From Janthinobacterium sp. PC23-8 (GTDB lineage Bacteria; Pseudomonadota; Gammaproteobacteria; Burkholderiales; Burkholderiaceae_D): DNA of 64,000 nucleotides. Both the position numbers and the translations under genes were made by a program. Positions 52,197-62,701 of this stretch are shown here, piece after piece (positions within the stretch are counted from its first letter, which is position 1; each line of letters opens with the position of its first letter). Below the pieces are notes generated by a model. It was not told where the DNA came from, searched no databases, and worked only from the letters and a program-made list of their open reading frames with translations. Where the stretch lies: NCBI RefSeq assembly GCF_002250505.1, contig NZ_NJGY01000003.1:273977-337976 (forward strand). The letters are read 5' to 3'.

Positions 52197-53243
52197 ATGC
52201 AGCTTGAAAAATCCACTCCTTGCCGCGTGGCCGGAGCACTGGAACTGGTTTGCCCGGCCGGCAGTTTGCCGGCCCTGAAAGCGGCCGTCGACAATGGCGC
52301 CGACACCGTCTACCTCGGCTTTCGCGACGCCACCAATGCGCGCAATTTCGCCGGCCTCAATTTCGATGAAAAGGCCATCGCCGAAGGCGTGCGCTACGCC
52401 CACCAGCACGGGCGCAAGGTGCTGCTGGCATTGAATACCTATCCGCAGCCGCATAACTGCATGATCTGGCGCAGCGCCATCGACCGCGCGGTTGATGCGG
52501 GCCTCGACGCCATCATCGTCGCCGACCCCGGCCTGATGGCGTATGCCCGCGAGCACCATCCGCAGCTGCGCTTGCACCTGTCGGTGCAGGGCTCGGCCAC
52601 CAACTACGAGGCGATCAATTTTTACCATGAACACTTCGGCGTCTCGCGCGCCGTGCTGCCGCGCGTGCTGTCGATGGCGCAGGTCGAGCAACTGATCGCC
52701 AACACCCCGGTCGAGATCGAAGTGTTCGGTTTTGGCAGCCTGTGCGTGATGGTCGAAGGGCGCTGCGCGCTGTCGTCTTACGCCACCGGCGAGGCGCCCA
52801 ACACCCATGGCGTGTGTTCGCCGGCCAGGGCGGTGCGCTGGGCGGAAACGCCGGCCGGACTCGAATCGCGCCTGAACGGCGTGCTGATCGACCGCTACGG
52901 CCCCGGTGAAAACGCCAGCTACCCGACCCTGTGCAAGGGCCGCTTCGATGTCGACGGCGAGCAGTATTACGCCATCGAGGAGCCGGCCAGCCTGAACACC
53001 CTGGCGCTGCTGCCGCAGCTGGTCGCCATGGGCGTGAAAGCCGTGAAGATCGAAGGCCGCCAGCGCAGTCCCGCCTACGTGGCGCAGGTCACGCGCGTGT
53101 GGCGCGAAGCCATCGACAGCCTCGACGCCTGCCGTACAGGCCAGCAGCGCTACGCCGTCAAGCCGGGCTGGATGGCGGCGATGGACAAACTGGCCGAAGG
53201 CCAGCAGCACACACTCGGCGCCTACCACCGCTCCTGGAAATAA
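52197..53243 (+). CDS. ubiU: Oxygen-independent ubiquinone hydroxylation protein UbiU (U32 family)
   Basis: ATG 52197 gives 348 residues starting with MQLEKSTPCRVAGALELVCPAG; the frame is open from 52146. The U32 signature is in EVFGFGSLCVMVEGRCALSS. The 4Fe-4S cysteines have spacing C-x6-C-x16-C-x38-C, as known for UbiU. With UbiV it adds hydroxyl groups to the ubiquinone ring without O2, using prephenate as donor. ubiV and ubiT follow in the same direction. Confidence 0.93.
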   Translation: MQLEKSTPCRVAGALELVCPAGSLPALKAAVDNGADTVYLGFRDATNARNFAGLNFDEKAIAEGVRYAHQHGRKVLLALNTYPQPHNCMIWRSAIDRAVDAGLDAIIVADPGLMAYAREHHPQLRLHLSVQGSATNYEAINFYHEHFGVSRAVLPRVLSMAQVEQLIANTPVEIEVFGFGSLCVMVEGRCALSSYATGEAPNTHGVCSPARAVRWAETPAGLESRLNGVLIDRYGPGENASYPTLCKGRFDVDGEQYYAIEEPASLNTLALLPQLVAMGVKAVKIEGRQRSPAYVAQVTRVWREAIDSLDACRTGQQRYAVKPGWMAAMDKLAEGQQHTLGAYHRSWK

Positions 53244-53303
53244 GAAAACCTGCTGCGCGAACCGCTCGCTACGGTTTTGTAACTATTAAATGAAGGAAGA
53301 GGT

Positions 53304-54206
53304 ATGCTAAAGCTGTCATTAGGCCCATTGCTGTATTACTGGCCGCGCGCCACCGTGTTCGAGTTCTACCAGCAGATCGCCGGCACCGCCGTCGATATCG
53401 TCTACCTGGGCGAGACGGTCTGTTCGCGCCGCCATGAGCTGCGCCTGTCGGACTGGCTCGATATCGCCGACCTGCTGGCGGCCAGCGGCAAGGAAGTGGT
53501 GCTGTCGACCCAGGCGCTGATCGAATCGAACGCCGAGCTGGCCACCTTGCGCCGCATCGCCGGCAATGGCCGCTACGCGGTCGAAGCGAACGACTTTGGC
53601 GCCGTGCACTGCCTGGAAAAGGGGCATTCCTTTGTCGCCGGCCCGCACCTGAACCTGTTCAATGGACCCAGCCTGCAACTGCTGGCCGGGCTCGGTGCGC
53701 GGCGCTGGGTGATGCCGCTGGAAATGAGCCAGGCATCGCTGGCCGAGCTGCTGCGCCAGGCGCCGGCCGGCCTCGAGACGGAAGTGTTTGCCTACGGCCG
53801 CATGCCGCTGGCGTTTTCCGCGCGCTGCTTTACGGCGCGCAACCGCAACCTGCCGAAAGACGATTGCCAGTACAGCTGCCTGCAGGAGCCCGACGGCCTG
53901 CTGCTGCGCACGCGTGATGCCGAGCCCTTCCTGGTGCTGAACGGCACGCAGACGCAGTCGGCGCTGGTGTATAACTTGGTGCGCGAACTGGGCGCGATGG
54001 CCGCGCTGGGCGTGGGCGTGGCCCGTCTCAGCCCGCAGGAACAGCATACGGTCGATGTGATCGCCATCTTCGACCAGGCCCGGCGCGGTGAGTTGTCCGC
54101 CGACGAGGCGCAGGCGCAGCTGGCGCCATGCCATGCCGCCGGCACCTGCGACGGCTACTGGCATGGCCAGCCCGGCATGCACAGCCAGGCCGCCTTTCAC
54201 CATTGA
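53304..54206 (+). CDS. ubiV: Oxygen-independent ubiquinone hydroxylation protein UbiV (U32 family)
   Basis: 300 residues. U32-type barrel with iron-sulfur cysteines in [11 protein letters not shown] and in [21 protein letters not shown], matching the UbiV pattern. It forms the UbiU-UbiV heterodimer. GAAGGAAGAGGT precedes the ATG. The spacing from ubiU is 60 bases, to ubiT 15 bases. Confidence 0.93.
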   Translation: MLKLSLGPLLYYWPRATVFEFYQQIAGTAVDIVYLGETVCSRRHELRLSDWLDIADLLAASGKEVVLSTQALIESNAELATLRRIAGNGRYAVEANDFGAVHCLEKGHSFVAGPHLNLFNGPSLQLLAGLGARRWVMPLEMSQASLAELLRQAPAGLETEVFAYGRMPLAFSARCFTARNRNLPKDDCQYSCLQEPDGLLLRTRDAEPFLVLNGTQTQSALVYNLVRELGAMAALGVGVARLSPQEQHTVDVIAIFDQARRGELSADEAQAQLAPCHAAGTCDGYWHGQPGMHSQAAFHH

Positions 54207-54221
54207 GCTTACGGGAATCAC

Positions 54222-54710
54222 ATGCAAAACAAGATTGAAACACTGCCGCCATTTCGCCTGCCATCGCCGTTCGCCGCGCTGCTGGCCAGGCTGCCGCCTT
54301 ATCCGGCCTCCTGGGCTTTCGTGCAGGGACTGAACCGCTTGCTGGCGCCGCAACTGCCCGACGATGTGCGCGCATTATTGCAGGGGCGCAGCCTGCGCCT
54401 GCGCGTGCTCGACGCCGGCGTGGCCGTCGATTTTTGCTGGCAGGGAACGGCGTTCGCGCCGGCCCGCCATGGCCAGGCGCCGGACCTGACCATCGGCGCG
54501 GGCGTCCATGATTTGCTGCTGCTGGCGCGGCGCCAGGAAGACCCGGACACCCTGTTCTTCAGCCGCCGTTTGCTGCTGGAAGGCGATACGGAACTGGGCC
54601 TGCTGTTCAAGAACACGCTCGACGCGCTGGAGTTGCCGCCGTTCGATGTGCGCTCGCTGCATCCGCGCCGCGTGCTGGCGCGGTTGTGCGGGCAAGTGGA
54701 AAAAACTTAG
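54222..54710 (+). CDS. ubiT: Ubiquinone biosynthesis accessory factor UbiT (SCP2 domain)
   Basis: 162 residues with an SCP2-like lipid-binding domain (LRVLDAGVAVDFCWQG, PDLTIGAGVHDLLLLARRQ, FFSRRLLLEGDTELGLLFKN). UbiT binds the isoprenoid tail of ubiquinone precursors in anaerobic synthesis. It is the third gene of the ubiUVT unit. Its last 4 bases overlap the metal-binding protein gene on the other strand. Confidence 0.92.
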   Translation: MQNKIETLPPFRLPSPFAALLARLPPYPASWAFVQGLNRLLAPQLPDDVRALLQGRSLRLRVLDAGVAVDFCWQGTAFAPARHGQAPDLTIGAGVHDLLLLARRQEDPDTLFFSRRLLLEGDTELGLLFKNTLDALELPPFDVRSLHPRRVLARLCGQVEKT

Positions 54711-54985
54711 GCCCTGGAGCAGCGGCCGCAGGCGCCCGTGCACGGGATCGTCGCCTGCGCCTGTTCCAGTTCGCCGATAAAACCGGCCTCATTGACGGCA
54801 TTGATTACGCAGTCCAGCAGGCGTTCCTGCTTGGCCACCGTTTCGTCGAACTGCAGCGTGGCGTCATTGCGCGCCAGCGACACGCACACCGTTTTCACTC
54901 CCCTGATCCCTTCCAATACCTGCGTCAGTGCGTCGGCGCAGCCCTCGTGGTCCATGCCGGTAATTGTCAATCGCGCTGTTTGCAT
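54707..54985 (-). CDS. Heavy-metal-associated (HMA) domain protein with degenerate metal site
   Basis: 92 residues. The ferredoxin-like HMA fold is visible (TARLTITGMDHEGCADALTQ, GVKTVCVSLARNDATLQFDE, LDCVINAVNEAGFIGEL). The usual metal loop GMxCxxC is GMDHEGC, so the first cysteine is replaced by histidine. A second cysteine set lies at the C terminus (PCTGACGRCSRA). It could bind metal in another way or have a redox role. It is convergent with ubiT. Confidence 0.75.
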   Translation of the reverse strand: MQTARLTITGMDHEGCADALTQVLEGIRGVKTVCVSLARNDATLQFDETVAKQERLLDCVINAVNEAGFIGELEQAQATIPCTGACGRCSRA

Positions 54986-55598
54986 CGCTTGCCTCTTGCT
55001 TTTCAGATAAAAAAACAGCGTAGGCGAGGGGCCCGCATGCCGTCCAGAGGTGCGCGCAAGATTTCTTTTCTATTGTCGGTTTTCTTGACCTGGATTAATT
55101 GCGCTGCTCCTGGCTGGCCGGGAACTGCTGTTTTTCCAGGCACGGATACCTCCTGCTCAGGCCTGTTCCGGCAACTGGCCAGGGCAGATAACGCTGACGA
55201 ATCAAGCACTTTGCCAGCGCTCAAAACATTACTAATGGTTTTGTTGATTTGCGTCAAACGGTTACGGCTATCGTGCGCAGGATATCTGCTCGAACGCAAA
55301 GCGAGCTCAACAAACGCCTGTTGACACTTATAAAATTATCACCGAATATGATTCCACGAAACAACTTTTCTCCAGCGCCAGCCTTCAGGAAAGGCGCGTC
55401 ACGGGACCCTGTACGCCTCTTTTAACGCCAGCGCCAGCCGGCCCTGGAAGGCGTCGCCATCGGCTTGCATCACCGACATTGTTGGCCTGAGCGCCATCGT
55501 CATCGCCAGCGGCCGGCGTGTTGCGCTCCCGCTGCGCGCGCAAGCCGCCCTCCACGGGCTGGCAGCAAAGAATTCCTTCAAAACGAAAGGCGGTCCGC
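54986..55598. other. Non-coding region upstream of aspT
   Basis: No open frame here looks coding. The stretch holds an FNR-like site, an AT-rich part (55320-55360) with TTGACA at 55321-55326 and a loose -10 near 55345, and then 220 GC-rich bases without recognisable signals. A long leader for aspT is possible. Confidence 0.5.
55245..55258 (+). promoter_or_regulatory. FNR/Anr site upstream of aspT-aspD
   Basis: TTGAT-TTGC-GTCAA matches TTGAT-N4-ATCAA at nine of ten half-site bases, the best of the three such sites here. GATATC at 55282-55287 lies where a -10 box is expected for a class II FNR promoter. The leader to aspT would be about 300 bases. It could also act on the HMA gene in the other direction. 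Confidence 0.65.
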
Positions 55599-57287
55599 AT
55601 GGAATGGTTGCACGAGTTATTCAAGAAGTCCCCTGAAATTGCCTTGTTTCTTTCGCTGGCAGTCGGTTATTACGTCGGCAAGATCAAGTTCGGCTCATTT
55701 CAGCTGGGCGGCGTCGCCGGTTCCTTGCTGGTGGCGGTCCTGGTCAGCCAGGTCGGCGTCGCCATCGACCCCGGCGTCAAGTCGGTGCTGTTCGCCCTGT
55801 TCATTTACGCCGTGGGTTATGAAAGCGGACCACAGTTTTTCAATTCGCTGGGGCGCCAGTCGGTGCGTGAAATCATCCTGGCCGTGGTGCTGGCCGTGAC
55901 GGCGCTGCTGACGGTGGTCATCCTGGCCAGGATCTTCGGCCTCGACAAGGGCCTGGCGGCCGGCGTGGCGGCGGGCGGATTGACGCAATCGGCGATCATC
56001 GGCACGGCCGGCGACGCGATCGCCAAGCTGGGGCTGGCGGCCGACGAGGTGGCGCGCCTGCAGGGCAATGTCGCCGTCGGCTATGCCGTGACGTACGTGT
56101 TCGGCTCGTTCGGCGCCATTATCGTTTGCGTCAATATTCTGCCAAAACTGATGGGGCGCAGCATCCGCGAAGATGCGATCAAGGCGGAAACGGCGCTGCA
56201 AGCGGGCGTGCAGGTGCTGGGGCCGGGCCAGACGCCGGCCGCGCCGGACCTGATCGGCCGCCTCTATTGCGTCGGCCCTGGTGCCGGCCGCTCCGTGGCG
56301 GACATCGAAAGCGCCCATCCGAACACGGCCATCACCATCGAGCGCGTCAGGCGCAATGGCCAGATCAGCGACGTCACGCCAGACCTGGTGCTGGCGGCCG
56401 ACGATATCGTGTTGCTGGTGGGACGGCGCGAAGCCATGCTCAGCGTCTCTTCCCAACTGGGCAAGGAACTCGATGCCGTCGAAGGCATGGAACTGGTCAT
56501 GCAACGCCGCGACATAGTGCTGACCAACAAGGCTTATCACAACAAAACGGTGGGTGAAATCCGCAGCGCCACGGCGCCAGGCGTGCGGCACGGCATCTTT
56601 GTCGTGCAACTGAGCCGCATGGGCAAGATCTTGCCCATGCAATCGGAAACCGTGGTGCAGACGGGCGACGTGGCGACCATCTATGGCGCCGAGCAGGACG
56701 TCAAGCGCGTGTCGGCCGAGGTGGGCTATATGATCCTGCCGAGCGCCAGGACGGACTTCGTCTACATGGGCGCGGGCCTCGTCGTGGGCCTGCTGGCGGG
56801 TCTGCTGGTGGCACGCATCGGTGCGATTCCGCTGACCCTGGGCAGCGGCGGCGGCGTGCTGCTGTCGGGCCTGGTATTCGGCTGGTATCGCGCCAGGCGC
56901 CAGAGTTTCGGCTACATGCCCAGCGGCGCCGTGCAAATCCTCAAGGACCTGGGCCTGGCCGGTTTTGTCGCCGTGGTCGGCCTCACGTCCGGCCTGCAAG
57001 CGGTGCAAACCGTGCGCGAACATGGCCTGACCCTGTTCGGCGTGGGCGTCGTCGTCACCCTTCTGCCGATGATGCTGACCATGCTCATCGGCCGCTACAT
57101 CCTGCGCTACGACAACGTGGCGGTGTTTGCCGGCGCCTTGTCCGGTTCGCGCAGCGCCAATCCCGCGTTCGGCGAAGTGCTCAATGCGGCGCAGAACGCG
57201 ATTCCCACCGTGCCGTTTGCCATCACCTATGCCTTGGCCAACGTTTTCCTGACCTTGCTGGGGCCGCTGATCGTGGCCTTCGTCTGA
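55599..57287 (+). CDS. aspT: Aspartate:alanine antiporter AspT
   Basis: ATG 55599 gives 562 residues. Two membrane halves (about 20-175 and 390-560), each with duplicated AspT/YidE-type segments (GLAAGVAAGGLTQSAIIGTA; FAGALSGSRSANPAFGEVL), surround a central cytoplasmic part with two TrkA-C-like domains (PAAPDLIGRLYCVGPG; NKTVGEIRSATAPGVRHGIF). It exchanges external aspartate for internal alanine and builds proton motive force together with the decarboxylase encoded 54 bases downstream. Confidence 0.92.
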   Translation: MEWLHELFKKSPEIALFLSLAVGYYVGKIKFGSFQLGGVAGSLLVAVLVSQVGVAIDPGVKSVLFALFIYAVGYESGPQFFNSLGRQSVREIILAVVLAVTALLTVVILARIFGLDKGLAAGVAAGGLTQSAIIGTAGDAIAKLGLAADEVARLQGNVAVGYAVTYVFGSFGAIIVCVNILPKLMGRSIREDAIKAETALQAGVQVLGPGQTPAAPDLIGRLYCVGPGAGRSVADIESAHPNTAITIERVRRNGQISDVTPDLVLAADDIVLLVGRREAMLSVSSQLGKELDAVEGMELVMQRRDIVLTNKAYHNKTVGEIRSATAPGVRHGIFVVQLSRMGKILPMQSETVVQTGDVATIYGAEQDVKRVSAEVGYMILPSARTDFVYMGAGLVVGLLAGLLVARIGAIPLTLGSGGGVLLSGLVFGWYRARRQSFGYMPSGAVQILKDLGLAGFVAVVGLTSGLQAVQTVREHGLTLFGVGVVVTLLPMMLTMLIGRYILRYDNVAVFAGALSGSRSANPAFGEVLNAAQNAIPTVPFAITYALANVFLTLLGPLIVAFV

Positions 57288-57308
57288 GTCCCCAGGTCGT
57301 TGCAATAA

Positions 57309-58940
<1,632 letters not shown>

Positions 58941-58980
58941 CGTCAACGCGCCAGGCGCCAATGGGCAGACAATGACGGTG

Positions 58981-59010
58981 ACGGGCGCCTTCGCAAGAGG
59001 CGCCCGTTTT
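58981..59010 (+). terminator. Rho-independent terminator after aspD
   Basis: ACGGGCGCCT (58981-58990) pairs perfectly with AGGCGCCCGT (58998-59007) over a 7-base loop, followed by TTTC. It lies 40 bases after the aspD stop and ends the aspT-aspD unit. Confidence 0.85.
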
Positions 59011-59129
59011 CGCCTGGCGGCAGTGTCCTGCAGTGCGCGCCGCCATGGACGACCTTGCATATAATTGCTATTGTGAAAGTATAAACTTGGCCATCCCGTG
59101 CTTTTGCTTTTTTATGGACAGGACACTAC

Positions 59130-60542
59130 ATGGGCCCCACCGCCGCACCTTGTTTTCGACTATTTGCCAGCGCCGTGGCGTTGCTGGTGGCGGTTCCCGC
59201 CCACGCGCAAATCCTCAGCCTTGACGAAGCGCTGCGCCAGGCGGCCGGCGCCTCGGGCGCCGTGCAGGGCGCCGTGCTCGACGTGCGCGCCAGGACCCTG
59301 AAAGCCGAAGCGCTATCGAATATCGACGGCCCTTCGCTGGACCTGACGGCCTTTCGCGGCCGTCTGTCGACCGATCTGAGTCTCGACACCAGCCGTTTGT
59401 CCGGCGTGGTGGGCGGCATCGGCGCGGCGCTGCCGAACTTGCCGATTCCCGAGATACCGAATTCCCTGGAGCGCGAGGTGGTGACCAATCTGACCTCGTT
59501 CGGCCTGGTCGGCATGTGGCCGATCTACACGGCGGGACGGCTCGACGCCGTCAAGGGCGTGGCGGCCGGCATGGCCCGGGAGGCTGATGCCGAGCGCGTG
59601 GAAGCGGAAGAAAAGCTGGCGACCCAGGTGGCGCAGCGCTACTTCCAGCTGCTGCTGGCGCAACGGGTGGTAGCCGTGCGCGCCGACGTGACGGCGGGCG
59701 TGGCGCAGCACCAGCGCGACGCCGTCAAGCTGGAAAAGGGCGGCCTGATTTCGAAGGCCGAGCGCCTGCGCGCCGATGTGGCGTTTGACAGTGCGCGCAG
59801 CGAAGAAGCCCAGGCGCGCAGCGACGCCGAAATCGCGCAGGTGGCGCTGGACCGGCTGCTCGACGCGCGCAGCCAGGTGCGCCCCGCCACGCCGCTGTTT
59901 GTCCATTCGCTGCCGGTCGGCTCGCTGCAGTCCTTTATCAGCAGCGGCCTGCGCGAGAACGCGGCCTGGAAAAAGATCGCCAGCAAGCGTTTGCTATCGG
60001 AGCAGGCGCTGCGCCTGCACGGCAAGGAATACAGCCCCACCGTGCTGGCCATCGGCAACTACAATCTGAACCGGGGCGGCGAACGGGTGGTGCGCTCGAA
60101 CTGGGCGGTCGGCGTGATGGTGTCGGTGCCGCTGGTGCACCGCATCAATACGGGCAAGCTGATCGAAGCGGCAAAGCTGGACCAGGAAAGGGTGGAAGTG
60201 ACGGCGCGCCAGGCCGGGCGCGATATTCCCACCCTGATCGAAAAGCACTGGCGCGCGCTGGAAAACGCGCGCATCCAGTTTCTGTCCACCGGCTCGTCGG
60301 TGGAGCTGGCGCGTGAAAATATCCGCCTGCAGACGGTCGCCTTCCAGCAGGGGCAGGCGACCTCGCTGGAAGTGGTCGACGCGCGCCTGAACCTGGCGAA
60401 AATCGAAACTCAGCGTGCGCAGACGGCCTACAACTATGTGCTGGCGCTGGCGCAGCTGCTCGAAGCGGCCGGCGCGACACAGCGCCTGGCCAGCCTGGCC
60501 GCGCAGGCCGACCTGCATCTCCCTCTGGATACCCCACAATGA
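59130..60542 (+). CDS. TolC-family outer-membrane efflux protein
   Basis: 470 residues with signal peptide (FASAVALLVAVPAHAQ). Two repeats of the outer-membrane factor fold are seen (ATQVAQRYFQLLLAQRVVAV; IPTLIEKHWRALENARIQFL, and FQQGQATSLEVVDARLNLAK). It would form the exit duct of a tripartite exporter. It overlaps the HlyD gene by ATGA at 60539-60542, so the four exporter genes are one operon. Confidence 0.9.
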   Translation: MGPTAAPCFRLFASAVALLVAVPAHAQILSLDEALRQAAGASGAVQGAVLDVRARTLKAEALSNIDGPSLDLTAFRGRLSTDLSLDTSRLSGVVGGIGAALPNLPIPEIPNSLEREVVTNLTSFGLVGMWPIYTAGRLDAVKGVAAGMAREADAERVEAEEKLATQVAQRYFQLLLAQRVVAVRADVTAGVAQHQRDAVKLEKGGLISKAERLRADVAFDSARSEEAQARSDAEIAQVALDRLLDARSQVRPATPLFVHSLPVGSLQSFISSGLRENAAWKKIASKRLLSEQALRLHGKEYSPTVLAIGNYNLNRGGERVVRSNWAVGVMVSVPLVHRINTGKLIEAAKLDQERVEVTARQAGRDIPTLIEKHWRALENARIQFLSTGSSVELARENIRLQTVAFQQGQATSLEVVDARLNLAKIETQRAQTAYNYVLALAQLLEAAGATQRLASLAAQADLHLPLDTPQ

Positions 60543-61513
60543 GCATCTTCAAAAAACAGCTTGCCGGGCTGCTCGGCATCGTCATCCTGATCTTTGTCGC
60601 CTGGGGCCTGCACCAGGCGTTCCAGCCGCAGCGCCTGCCCTTGCAGGGGCAGATGGATGCGCAGGAAGTCAATGTCTCGTCCAAGGTGGCGGGCCGGGTC
60701 GGCCAGGTCAAGGTGAAACTGGGCGACACGGTCAGCCAGGGCCAGGTGCTGTTCCAGCTGACCAGCGCCGAGGTCGATGCCAGGGTCGCGCAGGCGACTG
60801 CCGCCGCGCAGGCGGCCGACGCCGTGGCGCAAAAAGCGCAGGCCGGCGCGCGGCCCGAGGAAGTGCGGGCGGCCAGGGCCAACTGGCAGCGCGCGCAGAC
60901 CGGCGCGGCCATCGCGAAAACCACCTATGACAGGGTCAACGCCATGTTTGCCGAAGGCGTGATCGCGCGCCAGAAGCGCGACGAGGCCGAAGCCCAGTGG
61001 CGCGCCGCCGAACAGCAGGCGCAGGCCGCGCGCGCCCAGTACGATATGGCCAATGCCGGCGCCCGACCCGAGGACAGGAACGCCGCCAGCGCCCAGGCGC
61101 GCCAGGTGGGCGCCGTGCTGAAGGAAGCGCAGGTGGCGCTGGCGGAAACGACAATCGCCGCGCCGGTGGCCGGCCAGGTCAGCAAGATCCAGATCCAGCC
61201 TGGCGAGCTGGCGCCGCAAGGCTTTCCCGTGATGACCCTGGTCAACCTGGCCGACGCCTGGGCCGTGCTGCAGGTGCGCGAAGACGAGATGGCGGCGTTC
61301 ACGATGGGCAGCACGCATACGGCCAATGTGCCGGCGTTGAAACAGCAGCTGACCTTCCAGGTCAGTTCGGTGGCCGTGATGCCGGACTTTGCCACCTGGC
61401 GCGCGGCGCGCCCGGGTGGCACGGACCTGCGCACCTTCGAGATTCGTTTGCGTCCGGCCATCAGGGTCGAGGGCCTGCGCCCCGGCATGTCGGTCGTGTT
61501 TCCGCCGCTGTGA
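60539..61513 (+). CDS. HlyD/MacA-family membrane fusion protein
   Basis: 324 residues. One N-terminal membrane helix (LAGLLGIVILIFVAWGLHQA), a biotinyl-lipoyl strand pair (EVNVSSKVAGRVGQVKVKLGD and TTIAAPVAGQVSKIQIQPGE) with a long helical hairpin between, and a beta-barrel end. It links the inner-membrane permeases to the TolC partner. Translation is coupled to the gene before it. Confidence 0.9.
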   Translation: MSIFKKQLAGLLGIVILIFVAWGLHQAFQPQRLPLQGQMDAQEVNVSSKVAGRVGQVKVKLGDTVSQGQVLFQLTSAEVDARVAQATAAAQAADAVAQKAQAGARPEEVRAARANWQRAQTGAAIAKTTYDRVNAMFAEGVIARQKRDEAEAQWRAAEQQAQAARAQYDMANAGARPEDRNAASAQARQVGAVLKEAQVALAETTIAAPVAGQVSKIQIQPGELAPQGFPVMTLVNLADAWAVLQVREDEMAAFTMGSTHTANVPALKQQLTFQVSSVAVMPDFATWRAARPGGTDLRTFEIRLRPAIRVEGLRPGMSVVFPPL

Positions 61514-61519
61514 TTGCGC

Positions 61520-62701
61520 ATGACTGAAGCGATCATGCCGCAGCCAGGCGCCCTGGCGCGCGAATGGGCGCGGCTGCGTGCCGACTTCTGGGATTTCGGC
61601 ATGCTGAGCTGGATACCGCTGCTGCTGTGCGGCCTGCTGTGGTGGATTTTTTCGGCCGGCATCGCGCGCGATCTGCCGATCGCCGTGATCGACCACGACA
61701 ACTCCGCCTTGTCGCGCCAGCTCACGCGCTGGCTCGACGCCTCTCCCGGCGTGCAGGTGGCCGCCAGGGTGGGCTCCAGCGACGCCGCATTGCAGCTGCT
61801 GCGCGAGCGCAGCGCGTATGGCTATCTGGTGATTCCCTCCGACTTTGAAACAGAACTGCTGGAAGGGCGCCAGGCCACCGTGCAATGGCTGTACAACGCG
61901 CAGTTTTCCTCGCATGCGGGGTCGTTATTGCGCGACGTGCGTGCCGTGTCGAGCACCTTGTCGGCCGGCGTGGAGCTGACGGCGCGCGCCAAGAAGGGCG
62001 TCTCCGCCGTGCAGGCCAGCGCGCAGTTCGAGCCGATCCGCACGCAGTTGAACAGCTTGTACAACGAGAACCTCAGCTATGAAGCGTTTTTGACCCTGGC
62101 GCTGATGCCGTCCATGCTGCAGATCTTTATCGTGATCGCGGTGGTCACCACCATCGGGCGCGAACTGCGCGACGGCAGCGTGCCGCAATGGCTGGCCTCG
62201 GCCAAGGGCAGCTGGTGGCGCGCGGTGGGTGCCAAGCTGCTGTTTCCGCTGGCGGCGTACACGGTGCTGGCGCTGTTGTACCTGCTGTTTTTCAGCGTGG
62301 TGCGCGGCTGGGCGGTGGCGGGCAGCCTGCCTGGCCTGCTCTTGGCCATGCTGCTGCTGGTGCTGGCCTATTGCGGCCTGGGCCTGTTGCTGATCGCGGC
62401 CACCTTGTCGCTGCGCCTGTCGCTGTCGGCCACGGCGTTTATCACCGCGCCCGCGTTTGCATTCGCCGGCCAGGCCTTCCCGCTGATGGCCATGCCGCCG
62501 GTGGCGCGCGCCTGGGCGCAAGCGCTGCCGCTCACGCATTACCTGGAACTGCAGACGGTTTACTGGCTGGGTGGCGCGCCCTGGCGCCATGGCGCGGCGC
62601 AGTTGCTGGTGCTGGCCGGCTTTGCCGCCGGCTGTGGCCTGCTGGGCATGCTGCTGCTGGCGCGGCGCGCCAATGCGCCTGCCGCCTGGGGGAAAACATG
62701 A
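61520..62701 (+). CDS. ABC-2 type permease, first subunit
   Basis: ATG 61520 gives 393 residues. It has a first helix (SWIPLLLCGLLWWIFSAGIA), a periplasmic domain of about 170 residues starting LPIAVIDHDNSALSRQLTR, and five C-terminal helices, as in YhhJ/YbhR-type permeases (ABC2_membrane_3). No Walker motifs. It shares its build with the next gene, to which it is coupled by ATGA overlap. Confidence 0.87.
   Translation: MTEAIMPQPGALAREWARLRADFWDFGMLSWIPLLLCGLLWWIFSAGIARDLPIAVIDHDNSALSRQLTRWLDASPGVQVAARVGSSDAALQLLRERSAYGYLVIPSDFETELLEGRQATVQWLYNAQFSSHAGSLLRDVRAVSSTLSAGVELTARAKKGVSAVQASAQFEPIRTQLNSLYNENLSYEAFLTLALMPSMLQIFIVIAVVTTIGRELRDGSVPQWLASAKGSWWRAVGAKLLFPLAAYTVLALLYLLFFSVVRGWAVAGSLPGLLLAMLLLVLAYCGLGLLLIAATLSLRLSLSATAFITAPAFAFAGQAFPLMAMPPVARAWAQALPLTHYLELQTVYWLGGAPWRHGAAQLLVLAGFAAGCGLLGMLLLARRANAPAAWGKT

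Noticed and set aside
55003..55299. 98-codon minus-strand open frame upstream of aspT
   Set aside because: No ribosome site, no family features, and it covers the FNR-like site; treated as non-coding.
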